Assembly: GCA_018398805.1 (NCBI GenBank)
Contig: JAGFBZ010002996.1
Span: 49,993 to 113,992, forward strand
Direction of reading: 5' to 3'
Length of the DNA stretch: 64,000 bases
Source of the DNA: Hirundichthys speculiger
Lineage: Eukaryota; Chordata; Actinopteri; Beloniformes; Exocoetidae
Position numbers and translations under genes: made by a program. The notes below the pieces were generated by a model that saw nothing but the letters and a program-made list of their open reading frames with translations, was not told the DNA's origin and did no database searches. Shown here piece by piece: positions 35,392-46,200 of this stretch. The stretch's first letter is position 1. Each line of letters begins with the position of its first letter.

Positions 35392-36318
35392 CCCCCAACC
35401 CCTAACCCTAACCCCTAACCCCTACCATAACCCTAACCCCTAACCCTAACCCCTAATTCCTAACCCTAACCCTAACCCCAACCCTAAAAACCCTAACCCT
35501 AACCCCTAATCCCTAACCCTAACCCTAACCCCTAACCCCTACCCCTAACCCTAATCCCTAATCCCTAACCCCTAATCCCTAACCCCTAACCCTAAACCCT
35601 AATCCCTAACCCTAACCCTAACCCCTAATACCTAACCCTAACCCCTAACCTTAACCCCTAATCCCTAACCCTAATCCCTAACCCTAACCCTAATCCCTAA
35701 TCCCTAACCACTAATCCCTAATCCCTAACCCAAAACCCCTAACCCCTAATCCCTAACCCTAACCCTAACCCTAACCCCTAACCCTAACCCTAACTCTAAC
35801 CCTAACCCTAATCCCTAACCCTTAATCCCTAACCCCTAATCCTTAACCCTAATCCCTAACCACTAATCCCTAACCCCTAATCCCTAACCCAAAACCCCTA
35901 ACCCCTAATCCCTAACCCCTAACCCCTAACCCTAACCCTAACCCTAACCCTAACCCTAATCCCTAACCCTAACCCTAACCCCTAATCCCTAACCCCTAAT
36001 CCCTAACCCTAACCCTAACCCTAACCCTAACCCCTAATCCCTAACCCTAACCCCTAACCCCTAATCCCTAATCCCTAATCCCTAACCCTAACCCATAACC
36101 CTAACCCCTAATCCCTAACCCTAACCCCTAACCCCTAACCCTAACCCTAACCCCTAACCCCTAATCCCTAACCCTAACCCCTAACCCCTAACCCTAACCC
36201 TAACCCTAACCCTAACCCTAACCCCTAACCCTAACCCCTAACCCTTAATCCCTAACCCCTAATCCCTAACCCCTAACCATAACCCTAACCCCTAACCCTA
36301 ACCATAACCCTAACCCTT
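35392..36318. repeat. interstitial telomere-like tract (CCCTAA variants)
   Basis: About 925 bp of tandem hexamers and heptamers. CCCTAA, the vertebrate telomere C-strand repeat, is mixed with CCCCTAA and CCTAAT variants. All units have the same orientation (C-rich on plus). Stretches of up to about six perfect CCCTAA copies occur (for example around 35,935-35,960). The tract is far from any chromosome end signal and is flanked by ordinary DNA. Confidence 0.97.
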
Positions 36319-36700
36319 TGATTGGTGATGAGGCTCCAGAATTCATCATTTGGAAAAGGGATTAACTCAAAGGGCTCAGAATTTGTCAGATCATCTCCAC
36401 AAAAACCAACAGGCTCATCAAAATTTAGGCTCCACTTTCAATACTCTTCCTCTTTTCTCAAGAACTCCCATCATCATCATCACCATGATTTCCGGTGTGC
36501 CATTAGCGGTGTGTTTTTTCTCGCGGCTTCTCCCTCGTTGCCAGGACAACTGCGGTTGTTTTTATCCCCCCTACATTTTTCCATATTTGCGGTGTTATGA
36601 GCCCCCCTGACACCTCGACCTACATGGCAATCTCAGAATGCTTCCACCCCGCCCACACTGAGGTGAAGCATCTGATATACTGTGTGTTGATTGTGAACTA
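36319..36700. other. no gene supported
   Basis: It holds overlapping plus-strand frames of about 90 codons with a His-run from (CAT)n. No recognised protein family. Confidence 0.35.
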
Positions 36701-36719
36701 TGGCGCGCGGACTCGCCGT

Positions 36720-37122
36720 CAATACTAATGTCAGTTTCTGCTTCACTGGACAACTGCATGTCTTCCTTCCTCGGAATCGGAGTTAGCCAGAACCTGACAA
36801 AGTACTTCGTTGACGGTAAACCGGCCTCTCGCATCGCGAAGTAAATGAAAAACACTCTTTCGCTATGTTCTGTTATCGCTACATTCAGCATTTCAACTAC
36901 CACTGCTGCGCCGCGAGTCTCTGTGACTGGAGGGTGTTTTACAAACTCTTTTTACGCTAAAACTTTGAATAGCGCCACCACCAAAAATAGTTCTCAGATC
37001 ACATGTCCGCCATCTCCTGGTGAAAAGTAGTAATAAGACTCCGCACCACATTTATAGATACAGCCCGTTTTATTCAGCTGTCGCTTGTCGCAATTTTGCG
37101 ACTTTGGTGCTTAAAGGGTTAA
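36720..37122. mobile_element. piggyBac-like element remnant (right end)
   Basis: It matches 44,745-45,064 closely: gttagccagaacctgacaaa, then tttgaatagcgccacc, then ccgccatctcctggtgaaaa. It ends at the same terminus, TTTGGTGCTTAAAGGGTTAA, with TTAA at 37,119-37,122. The left terminus was not found. A 102-codon minus-strand frame (36,595-36,903), Ser/Glu-rich with no catalytic motif, overlaps this region and might be a transposase start, but I cannot identify it. Confidence 0.55.
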
Positions 37123-38160
37123 TATAATATCGATATTATTAGTACGTAGTATTTAAAATTATTATTAGTAATATTAGAGTCAGAGGTTTTCATAATAGAT
37201 TACCATTAAACTAAGCCAGAGAAGCCTAAACTGACATAAAGTGGGCGTGTTCCAGTCCTGCAAGGTCTCACCTATTTGCCAACATGGCGCCATGAATGAT
37301 GAGGAAACAGAGGCTTCTTCTCAGAAACCTATGGGTGACATCACAGGAGGTTTGTCCAGTTCTTCTTATACAGTCAGCTTATGGCCAAAGAGGCAGAGGA
37401 AGTGGCCCTTGACTGGGGGACGAAGGCCACCAAGGACTATGTTTCTGCTGTCCAGCTGCTAATGAAAGGTCACGGTGAGAGTTTGGTTGGAGATGTCTCA
37501 GTAGGAGGACGGACAGATCTGATCAGAACCGATGTGAGATGACCTGAGATAGCTGAGCTGAGGTAAAATAACTCACTTCCACTTTTGAAATTACATTTTT
37601 AAAAAATGCAGGATAAGTGATAAGACAAAGACCTTCATAAAATAATTAATTCATAATTTTTTTTTATTTATTTTTTACAAACTGGACTAAAAAAGATATT
37701 GATCAAAATGAAATGATACAACAGGACAAATGAGCGCAGCTGTGAAGGACCATTTTGTGGGACTGGATGAGACCCTGAGCAGTAAGAGTGTTGGGACTCC
37801 ACTCCTCCGTCTCTCCCACCGTCATCACATGTTCGAATGACGTGCATCCCCTCTTTTCTCCTTCCCTCTCCCTCTCTCTCTCTCTCTCCCTCTCCCTCTA
37901 TTACTCTCCTCCATCCTTTCTCTATATCCATCTTTGCAGCATCCCGTAGCCCACACACTCACGTTTCACACATGTACAGCTGTTGGCCGACATCTGCAGC
38001 ACGTTGCAGTTTAGAAACAGCTGATTGTTTCTAAAATGCTAAAATAATCTGTTACAGTAATCTAAACCCATCAATTGATACAGTTAGAAACTTAACAATC
38101 TTACACAAGCAGTCATGTGTGTTAATCCCCTCTCTTTTAATGTTTTTTTGTGTAAAAATG
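37123..38160. other. no gene seen; (CT)n at ~37,860-37,900
   Basis: It contains a fish-repeat-like phrase gacatcacaggaggtttgtc at 37,337 that is also seen, diverged, at about 18,705. There is a pyrimidine microsatellite of CT/CCCT units. No supported exon. Confidence 0.35.
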
Positions 38161-38169
38161 TAATAAAGA

Positions 38170-38600
38170 TCAATTTGATCAGAAGGTGTCTCATAAAATC
38201 TTAAATATTGCAAAAGTTTTTATTGTCAAATGTAAATTTTTCTTGTAAAATCACAAGTAAAAAAATAATCTGTTTTTTTTTTAAAAAAAATAAAGGAAAG
38301 ACAACAGAAAAAAGAATTTTGTTGAAAATTTGAAATTTTGTTTAAAATGTAAAACTTTGCAGAACCAAGACTTTTGTCGCGCAAACATGACTTTCTGTCA
38401 TAAAATCACAGATTTTGCCAAAATTCCATCTTTAACTCAAAATTACAATTTGTCTTTTTGGTCATAAAACAACAACTTTTGCAAAATTGCAGCTTTTTGA
38501 CTTAAAATCCAGACTATGTTGCAAAATTGCCAATTTTGTAACAAAAGCAGCAGTGAGAAGTACACAAGATTAAAAAAAAAAAGGAGATTGAAGAAAATTG
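38170..38600. repeat. degenerate AT-rich repeat, second patch
   Basis: The same kind of phrases as in 33,110-34,830 (cataaaatcttaaat, gcaaaattgcagcttttt, aaatcacag), irregularly spaced. Confidence 0.5.
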
Positions 38601-38857
38601 TCAAGAACATGAAGAAAACTCAAAACAGAACCAAGACCAAAACAGTTTCAAACACATCAGTTAAATATCTAATATCTATTTAGTTCTATTGGAATAATTT
38701 AGAATTATAAATACTATTGTAAAATAAATAAATAATTTTTTTTAATGCCATCCAGTTAAATTTGTAAAAATTATTAACTTCATGGAGATTTCTGTTTGTT
38801 CTTTTAGAACAAAAAAAAACTATTAAAAACATATCTGAAATAGCTGCTGCATCAAAG

Positions 38858-38913
38858 TAAAGTTTATATCAAAATTATTAACGAGGGTGTTAATAATTTT
38901 GATATAAACTTTA
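38858..38913. repeat. perfect 25-bp-arm inverted repeat with 6-nt loop
   Basis: The arm 38,858-38,882 (starting taaagtttatatcaaaatta) is exactly complementary in reverse to 38,889-38,913, with GAGGGT between. Transcribed, it would form a strong hairpin; in DNA, a small cruciform. No known element is recognised. Confidence 0.95.
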
Positions 38914-38939
38914 TTTTTGTAGTAATGTTCAATTTTATT

Positions 38940-39200
38940 GTGAAAAAGTGTACGTCATATCCGGAAAGTGTTGTCAACATCGCACTTTACAACCACCGGA
39001 CTGCTGTTGCGGTAGGACAGGAGCCCTCTGTTTCACTCTTTTTTTTACTCTGTTTTACTCTATTTTCACTCTTTCTGCTCTGACTACATGTTTGGTGTCA
39101 AATGTTTTTGTAGGTTTATTGTGTCGCTGCTTTAGCGTTGATATTGTTACAGTCGGAGCTCGTAACGACCGTTAACCGTTAATCTGCGTCGTAACGACTC
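38940..39200 (+). promoter_or_regulatory. candidate asrgl1 promoter/5' non-coding region
   Basis: About 1 kb upstream of the asrgl1 start codon a CRE-like TACGTCA (38,951-38,957) sits next to an ETS-type CCGGAAAG (38,961-38,968). This pairing is common in TATA-less housekeeping promoters. The GC content is locally higher. The assignment is inference from motifs and position only. Confidence 0.25.
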
Positions 39201-39351
39201 GCGCTTCCGAGAAAGCGACAAGTAAATATAAATACAGTTTAAATACCTTAAATACACGGGATGGTTTAGTTTATTATGAGGACCCGGGACCTGAACCTGG
39301 AACCTTCAGCAACCCGAACTGTCATTTGTTTTTAACAATGAACCCAGCTAA

Positions 39352-39385
<34 letters not shown>

Positions 39386-39413
39386 CATTATTATTATTAT
39401 TATTATTATTATT
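39352..39413. repeat. (ATT)n microsatellite
   Basis: About 20 ATT triplets with one interruption (atc). Confidence 0.95.
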
Positions 39414-39584
39414 GTTGACATTGTTTCGTTTTATCTGGACAGTTTGTGCAGATCTTTGTTTCCTCTTTGCTGTTTTAAAAGTGTTATAGAAATAAACTTT
39501 AACTGGACCTCTGAAACCAAACTTTAACAGTTTAATTTTGACAGTTACCATATTGATTATTAAATAAATGTTGAGCAGACAGAT

Positions 39585-39785
39585 AAGTCCGATATCATGA
39601 CGAATAGTCCCGATAACATATATATTTTTGTCAACACGTCAGCGCCTCGCTCCCTCTGAGCCTTGAATGACTGGCAGTGAATGTTATGTTCAAGTGACGT
39701 CGGCATAATCAGAAAAAACGATTTCTCAATAAGGAAAATCAAGAATACCCCCTCATGCCAGAAAACAACTTGACCCTCTAGTGGT
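39585..39785. mobile_element. partial reverse copy of the 15,460-16,672 hAT-like element
   Basis: gatatcatgacgaatagtcc through gacgtcggcataatcagaaa to aatcaagaataccccctcat is the reverse complement, with scattered changes, of the 16,440-16,620 part of that element. Both ends are lost. Confidence 0.65.
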
Positions 39786-40088
39786 CACTTGAGGAACTGC
39801 AGTTTTTCTTACATCCACATTGACTTTAACTGGGGGGGAAAAAAAACGAATGTTACTGCATGGTGTTGCTTTAAGATGTTTTAAAGGATATTTGAAAATG
39901 TTGTCATGTTCATCCTGTTTCATTTCCTCTGGTGACCAGATAACCTGTCACCTGACATGCAAAAAGAAAAATACATCATCATGTTTGATCAGTGAAGTAA
40001 AAAAATAATTAATTTACACACAGACAGGTGAGACTTTTTCATCAGGAGTTGAGTTCAGCCACTGAAACGTCTTCGCCAGGTAACGGAC

Positions 40089-40275
40089 ATGTTGCCGGTG
40101 GTGGTGGTCCACGGAGGAGCGGGCCACGTCCCAAAGGAGCGGTCCGACGGGTCCACGTCGGGAGTGTCCGCTGCAGCACGGGCGGCGTACGTGGTCCTCC
40201 GGGGAGGGGGCAGCAGCATGGACGCGGTGGTGGAGGCCGTGACCCAGCTGGAGAACAACCCTTCCTTCAACGCAG
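40089..40275 (+). CDS. asrgl1: asrgl1 coding exon 1
   Basis: It starts at ATG 40,089 and encodes 62 codons plus one base, from [12 protein letters not shown] to NPSFNA, ending CAG|GTACCC. The HGGAG strand is the conserved start of the family's alpha-subunit, and [12 protein letters not shown] matches its first helix. The reading frame is intact. The ATG lies 14 bp after a possible splice acceptor (gccag at 40,075-40,079), so an upstream non-coding exon is possible. Confidence 0.88.
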
Positions 40276-43200
40276 GTACCCTGAAAGGAGCTGAAGTTAG
40301 TTTTTTTTTACTGCTTAAAAAGCTACCTAGTAACAGATTGTCCACATTTTGAACAGACTCGCTAATCACAGGAGTGGCTAACGGGCAAACACGGGTCTGT
40401 TTCTGTTTCACCGAGCAGAGGTGTGAATGAGACTCTGAGAACAGACAGAAACTGATCAGGGATCTGTTTCTGTCTTTTCTGTTTCACCAAGCAGAGGTGT
40501 GAATGAGACTCTGAGAACAGACAGAAACTGATCAGGGATCTGTTTCTGTCTTTTCAGTTTCACCGAGCAGAGGTGTGAATGAGACGTTAGAACAGACAGA
40601 AACTGATCAGGGATCTGTTTCTGTCTGTTCTGTTTCACCGAGCAGAGGTGTGAATGAGACTCTTAGAACAGACAGAAACTGGTCAGGGATCTGTTTCTGT
40701 CTTTTCAGTTTCACCGAGCAGAGGTGTGAATGAGACTCTTAGAACAGACAGAAACTGATCAGGGATCTGTTTCTGTCTTTTCTGTTTCACCGAGCAGAGG
40801 TGTGAATGTGACTGTTAGAACAGACAGAAACTGATCAGGGATCTGTTTCTGTCTTTTCTGTTTCACAGAGCAGAGGTGTGAATGAGACTCTTAGAACAGA
40901 CAGAAACTGATCAGGGATCTGTTTCTGTCTTTTCTGTTTCACAGAGCAGAGGTGTGAATGAGACTCTTAGAACAGACAGAAACTGATCAGGGATCTGTTT
41001 CTGTCTGTTCTGTTTCACCGAGCAGAGGTGTGAATGAGACTGTTAGAACAGACAGAAACTGATCAGGGATCTGTTTCTGTCTTTTCTGTTTCACTGAGCA
41101 GAGGTGTGAATGAGACTCTGAGTCGTGATCCCTGATCAGAAACTGATCAGGGATCTGTTTCTGTCTTTTTTGTTTCACCGAGCAGAGGTGTGAATGAGAC
41201 TCTGAGAACAGACAGAAACTGATCAGGGATCTGTTTCTGTCTTTTCTGTTTCACTGAGCAGAGGTGTGAATGAGACTCTTAGAACAGACAGAAACTGATC
41301 AGGGATCTGTTTCTGTCTTTTCTGTTTCACCGAGCAGAGGTGTGAATGAGACTCTTAGAACAGACAGAAACTGATCAGGGATCTGTTTCTGTCTTTTCTG
41401 TTTCACGAGCAGAGGTGTGATTGAGACTCTTAGATCAGACAGAAACTGATCACAGATCTGTTTCAACAGCAGGAGAAGGTGTGCAGAGTTCTGTTGCATC
41501 AACGAGTGTCTGAAACAACTTGACGAAAGCATTTCTACATCAGAAACATGGACGCAAAGAATGACAGTTATTTTGTTTGTGTTAATTAGCTAATTAGCTA
41601 GAACTGCTGCCTCTGGTGTTGAAGTATTTAAAGACTGGCTTGAATATTTAACTTATATGATTAAATGGTCCTCTGACGTCGACGTGACGCTGTGTGATTC
41701 AGCAGCCAATGAGCTTCTAGATCTCGGCCATGTCCCGCCCCCCCCACAGCTGCAGACTGACGTGGAACGGGTGATTACTCAGATCATGTTTCAGGGCGTG
41801 GCTCTGGTGCTGAACGTCAAAGGGGGAGGTGGAGATGGACGCCATCGTGATGGATGGGAAAACACTGGGCAGCGGCGCCGTGTCTGCAGTACGCAACGTC
41901 GCCAACCCCGTTCAGCTGGCACGACTGGTCATGGACAAGGTACGGAGGATAAACGACGGCACCGCGCTCTGATTTTCTCCTTTAACAGCCCTGACGGTAG
42001 CGTAAACACACAGAACCAAAATGACAGTTACAAGTGGGACTTTTCCACATCTGACCTTTAACCTTTCCCTCAGACCAGCCACGCATGTCTGACAGCAGAA
42101 GGCGCCAGTAAGTTTGCTCAGTCCATGGGCGTCCCCGAGGTGCCCCCGGAGTCCCTCATCACGGAGTACTCGCGCATGCGCTGGAAAAGAACCTGGCACC
42201 AGACGCCAACCCTGTGGAGTGCCAAATGTGAGGCGTTACGCATTTAAAGCTTAACACAGTCTGTTCAGTTACACTGAATGGATTGATATTATATTATTAT
42301 AACTTCACTTCTCTGTTTGTTCGTAATGTTTGTTTTTATAGCTTCATTCATTGATAAAAAACACAATAAAATCCAGTTATAGGAATAAAAATATATGAAT
42401 CATAAAACAGACATAAAAAACTAAATAAGTGATAGTATAAAAGACAGGAACTAAAGCAGACTACACCTGTGAAACCCTGGCCTGAGAACATCTGGAGAAC
42501 ATCTGGAGAACATCTGATAGTTGGAACGAAATCAGCGTGTTTCATACTGACATGAAAAAACTTGAATAACTGAGGTGAATGTTGGAGAACGTTAAGCAGA
42601 TATTTCTGGATAAAAAGTAGGATTGAAAAGTATTTTAGATCACAAAATCAAGATTTTGAAACCAAGTTTTACACCAAAAATTCATTAAAAAAATGCACAA
42701 TTCTACAAAAGTCTCGATTTTACCACATAAAGTTTCAAAATTTTGTCCAAAAAATTGCTGTTTTCTAAAATTCACTTTTTTTTTTTTTAACAAAAATTCA
42801 CAAATGTAGGACAAAAGGTTAAAATTATACAGAATTTACAATTTTACAACTTGAAGTCGTAATTTAACTCAAAAAATTGAGATTTTACAACAAAAAAATT
42901 GTAACTTTACCAACAAGTCTCGTTTTTGCAAAATTTGTGAGTTTAAACAAAATGTATGATGTTTTTTGGATAAAAGTGTCAGTTTTGTGATTAAAAAGTC
43001 ACAGTTTTTTTCAAAATTTGAGTTTTAGAGGACAGATAATTTGATAGCATACGTTAGCATAGCCAAACGACACCAAACAAGGACCTAAATCAGGTCCATT
43101 TCACTAGAGCCTGTTCAGGTCGACCCGAGGAGTCGTGAAGCTGGTTTTAGCATCAGACCACCGGGTCAGAGCGGTCTCGGGACAGGTGGTCAAATTCTGG

Positions 43201-46200
43201 TGCGGCCGGTTTGAGCTGTCAAAGCTCCACGACCTCGGGCGACCCAGCTGCAGGGCGCTGGGTCAAAGAGGCTGTCGGACGCTGCGTTGTCGGTCATGAA
43301 GAAGCACGTAAACATGGCGTAAAAAAGTAACGCTCGCAGTCACGGATGAACGGTTGTAGCCGCTTCGTTAACAAGCCGTTTAGCTCGTCTAGACCGGTAC
43401 GAAGAAATAGTTTAGAGAAAAATATAGCATGTAGCATAGCTGTTATGTCACCGAGCTCTTCAGCTCTTCGGAAACATGACGCTCGACTGTGATTCACCAT
43501 TGACAGCGCCGACCCTTGTCACATGACCTGTGGTGTAGAAAACCAGTGAACCAGTAAACACTTTCAGAGTAGAACGAATATAAGAGGGTCCATCCTGACC
43601 CAGGAACAGGATCCTCCTGTCAGTTTGTTCAGTCCTAGAGTCCAGGTACTGGCGGGAAATCCAACCGCCCTTTGACGCTAATCGCGGGTGACGAAACAGA
43701 GCCAATTCATTCCACCTCTGTACCGCCGTCATTGGACATAATCAGCTGTTGTCACCATCTTCATCTGTAGGGGGAAGATGGGAACAGTCGGAGCGGTGGC
43801 AGTCGACACGGAGGGCAACGTAGCGTGCGCGACCTCCACCGGCGGGATGCTGAATAAGATGGAAGGTCGGGTCGGGGACACACCATGCATCGGTCAGTCG
43901 AGAACAAAACCCAGATGTGCTCAGTGTTGACCCTCCTGAACATTGATTAACTATCCTCATCAGTCTGTTAAACTTTGAGCCAAAAGAGTTAAAATTGAGT
44001 CGAGGAGCAACAAACTTGTTGGTCGTGTTGTTCATGTTGGATGACATCACGACTGGTTCTTATTTAAAATCTAAACACATTTATTTGAATATGTCGTTAA
44101 CGTGACTCCCAGTTGAAGTGTAACAGCGAGTCCTGGAGTCACAGCAGATAAACAAACTCCACTTTAGTAAATGGGGGGGGGGGGGGGGGGGGGTGTTGGC
44201 CTGTCTAATCTGTCACCATCACTACGTGACTGATAGGACCGGCTGTGACTCAGCAGCCAGATTTCAGCCTCGTCGTCCAAAACAATCAGCAAAGCTGTGC
44301 AATAAAAAGTGACTCCGTGACTTCATTTGTCTGGTGAAGGTTTGATTAAAGACAAAAGTTCATAGAAAAACATCATCGGCTGCTTTAACGCACCACATTA
44401 GTGGAACAACAGAGTTACAGTGTTAACCCTTTAGGCGCCAGAATTTTTTCAAGAAAATATACAATTTTGATATCAAGATTTTAAAAGGCTATAACTTGAA
44501 AGCAGTTTGAGATAAAGGTATACTGTCAATGAGAAAATTGTTCAGCGTGACTCAAAGTCTGTGATGGGAGTGAAATTATTAATATGATTAGCATATTATG
44601 ACATCACAAGGTGGCAGCCATATTGGAAAATGTTTAATTTTAATATCAAGGTTTCTAAAGGCTATAACTTTAAAGCGGTTTGAGATAAAGGCATACTGTA
44701 AATGAGAAATATCTTCAGTATGAACCAAAATTTGAACTCCTCTGAATCGCAGTTAGCCAGAACCTGACAAAGTACTTCGTGGACGGTAAATTGGCCTCTT
44801 GACATTGTGAGTAAATGAAAAAACACTCTCGCTATGTTCAGCATTTCTACCACTGCTGCGCTGCGTCTCTGTACCGGAGGGTGTTTTACAAACTAATTTT
44901 ATGCTAAAACTTTGAATAGCGCCACCTCCAAAAATGGTTCTCAGATTACAGGCGCTCATGTCCGCCATCTCCTGGTGAAAAGTAGTAACAAGATTCGGCT
45001 TCACATTTATAGATGCAGCCTGTTATAGTCAGAAATGTTGCGACTTTGGCACTTAAAGGGTTAATCCTGTGGAAGCAGTAAGGAGATACTTAGTATTGCC
45101 CACATGATTATTTTTTTCCTTTTTGGCTTCGTTTGTGTTAAATAATTAAATGAACATAGAGCTGTTTTTCTTCTGTTGGTCCTGCTGTTGTTGTCATTAT
45201 TGATGGATCAGGGTCCACGGTGTCACAGACTCCCTCCGTCCTCTCTACTGGGACGCTCAGTGGCGAGAAACGTGCACAGCGGTAATTAAAAAAAAAGAGA
45301 GAGAGATACTCAGCAACTGTTCAGTGGTCGAGCTAAAGAGTAAAACATCTCTTCACTCGTTTATGAGAAACCTGAACCGAGGTCAAGTGTCTGGTGGTCT
45401 AACTGTCAGTGTCTCGTCACAAACACGACTCCGGTCACGCGAGCGTTCGTGTTTCCTGTGTGTGCGCCAGGTAAGCGGCGGCTACGCTGACAACCTGACG
45501 GGGGCGGTGTCGACCACCGGCCACGGAGAAACCATCATGAAGGTTACACTGGCCAGACTCATCCTGATGCACATGGAGCAAGGTCTCACACACACACATG
45601 CACACACACACACACATATACACACACAGAGTTGAAACCAGACGTTTACTTGAACTGTATAAAAAGACTCGTGACATTTTTTTCTTACTGTCTGACATTA
45701 AATCAGACTAAACCGTTTCCTGTTTTAGGTCAGTCAGAATCACCACAATTATCTCTGTTTGCTTAATGTCAAAATAATGAGAGAGAATTTTTTTTATTAC
45801 TTTCTTCAAAGTCAGAAGTTTACACTCACTGAGACGTCTCTGCCTTTTATTATCTGGGGAAAGCCCTGATGATGATGTCATGGCTTTGGAAGCTTCTGAT
45901 TGGTTAACTGGAGTCACACCTGTGGATGTATTTAAACACCTCAAACTCACTGCTTCCTTCTGTGGCATCATGGGAAAATCTGAAGAAAACTTGTTGTTTG
46001 AAACTACAGAATAACAACGTTTCTCTCTACAAACGCGTTGAAGAGCCAATTAAGTATTAAAGACACCTGCGATGCAAATTAAGGTTAAACGCTAAGTGTG
46101 GAACATGACTGAAATGCAGTGATTTAGGATTTTATTTAGACAAACACGTCCAGTCAGTTTAAAAAAAAAAATCAATTTTAAACATACGTTTACAGCCCAA

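Noticed and set aside
43460..43732. 90-codon minus-strand frame in asrgl1 intron 3
   Set aside because: No recognisable domain and antisense within a confident intron.
45210..45290. Possible extra asrgl1 exon between exons 4 and 5
   Set aside because: It reads open but has no family motif, and exon 5 already continues directly from exon 4 in the family.
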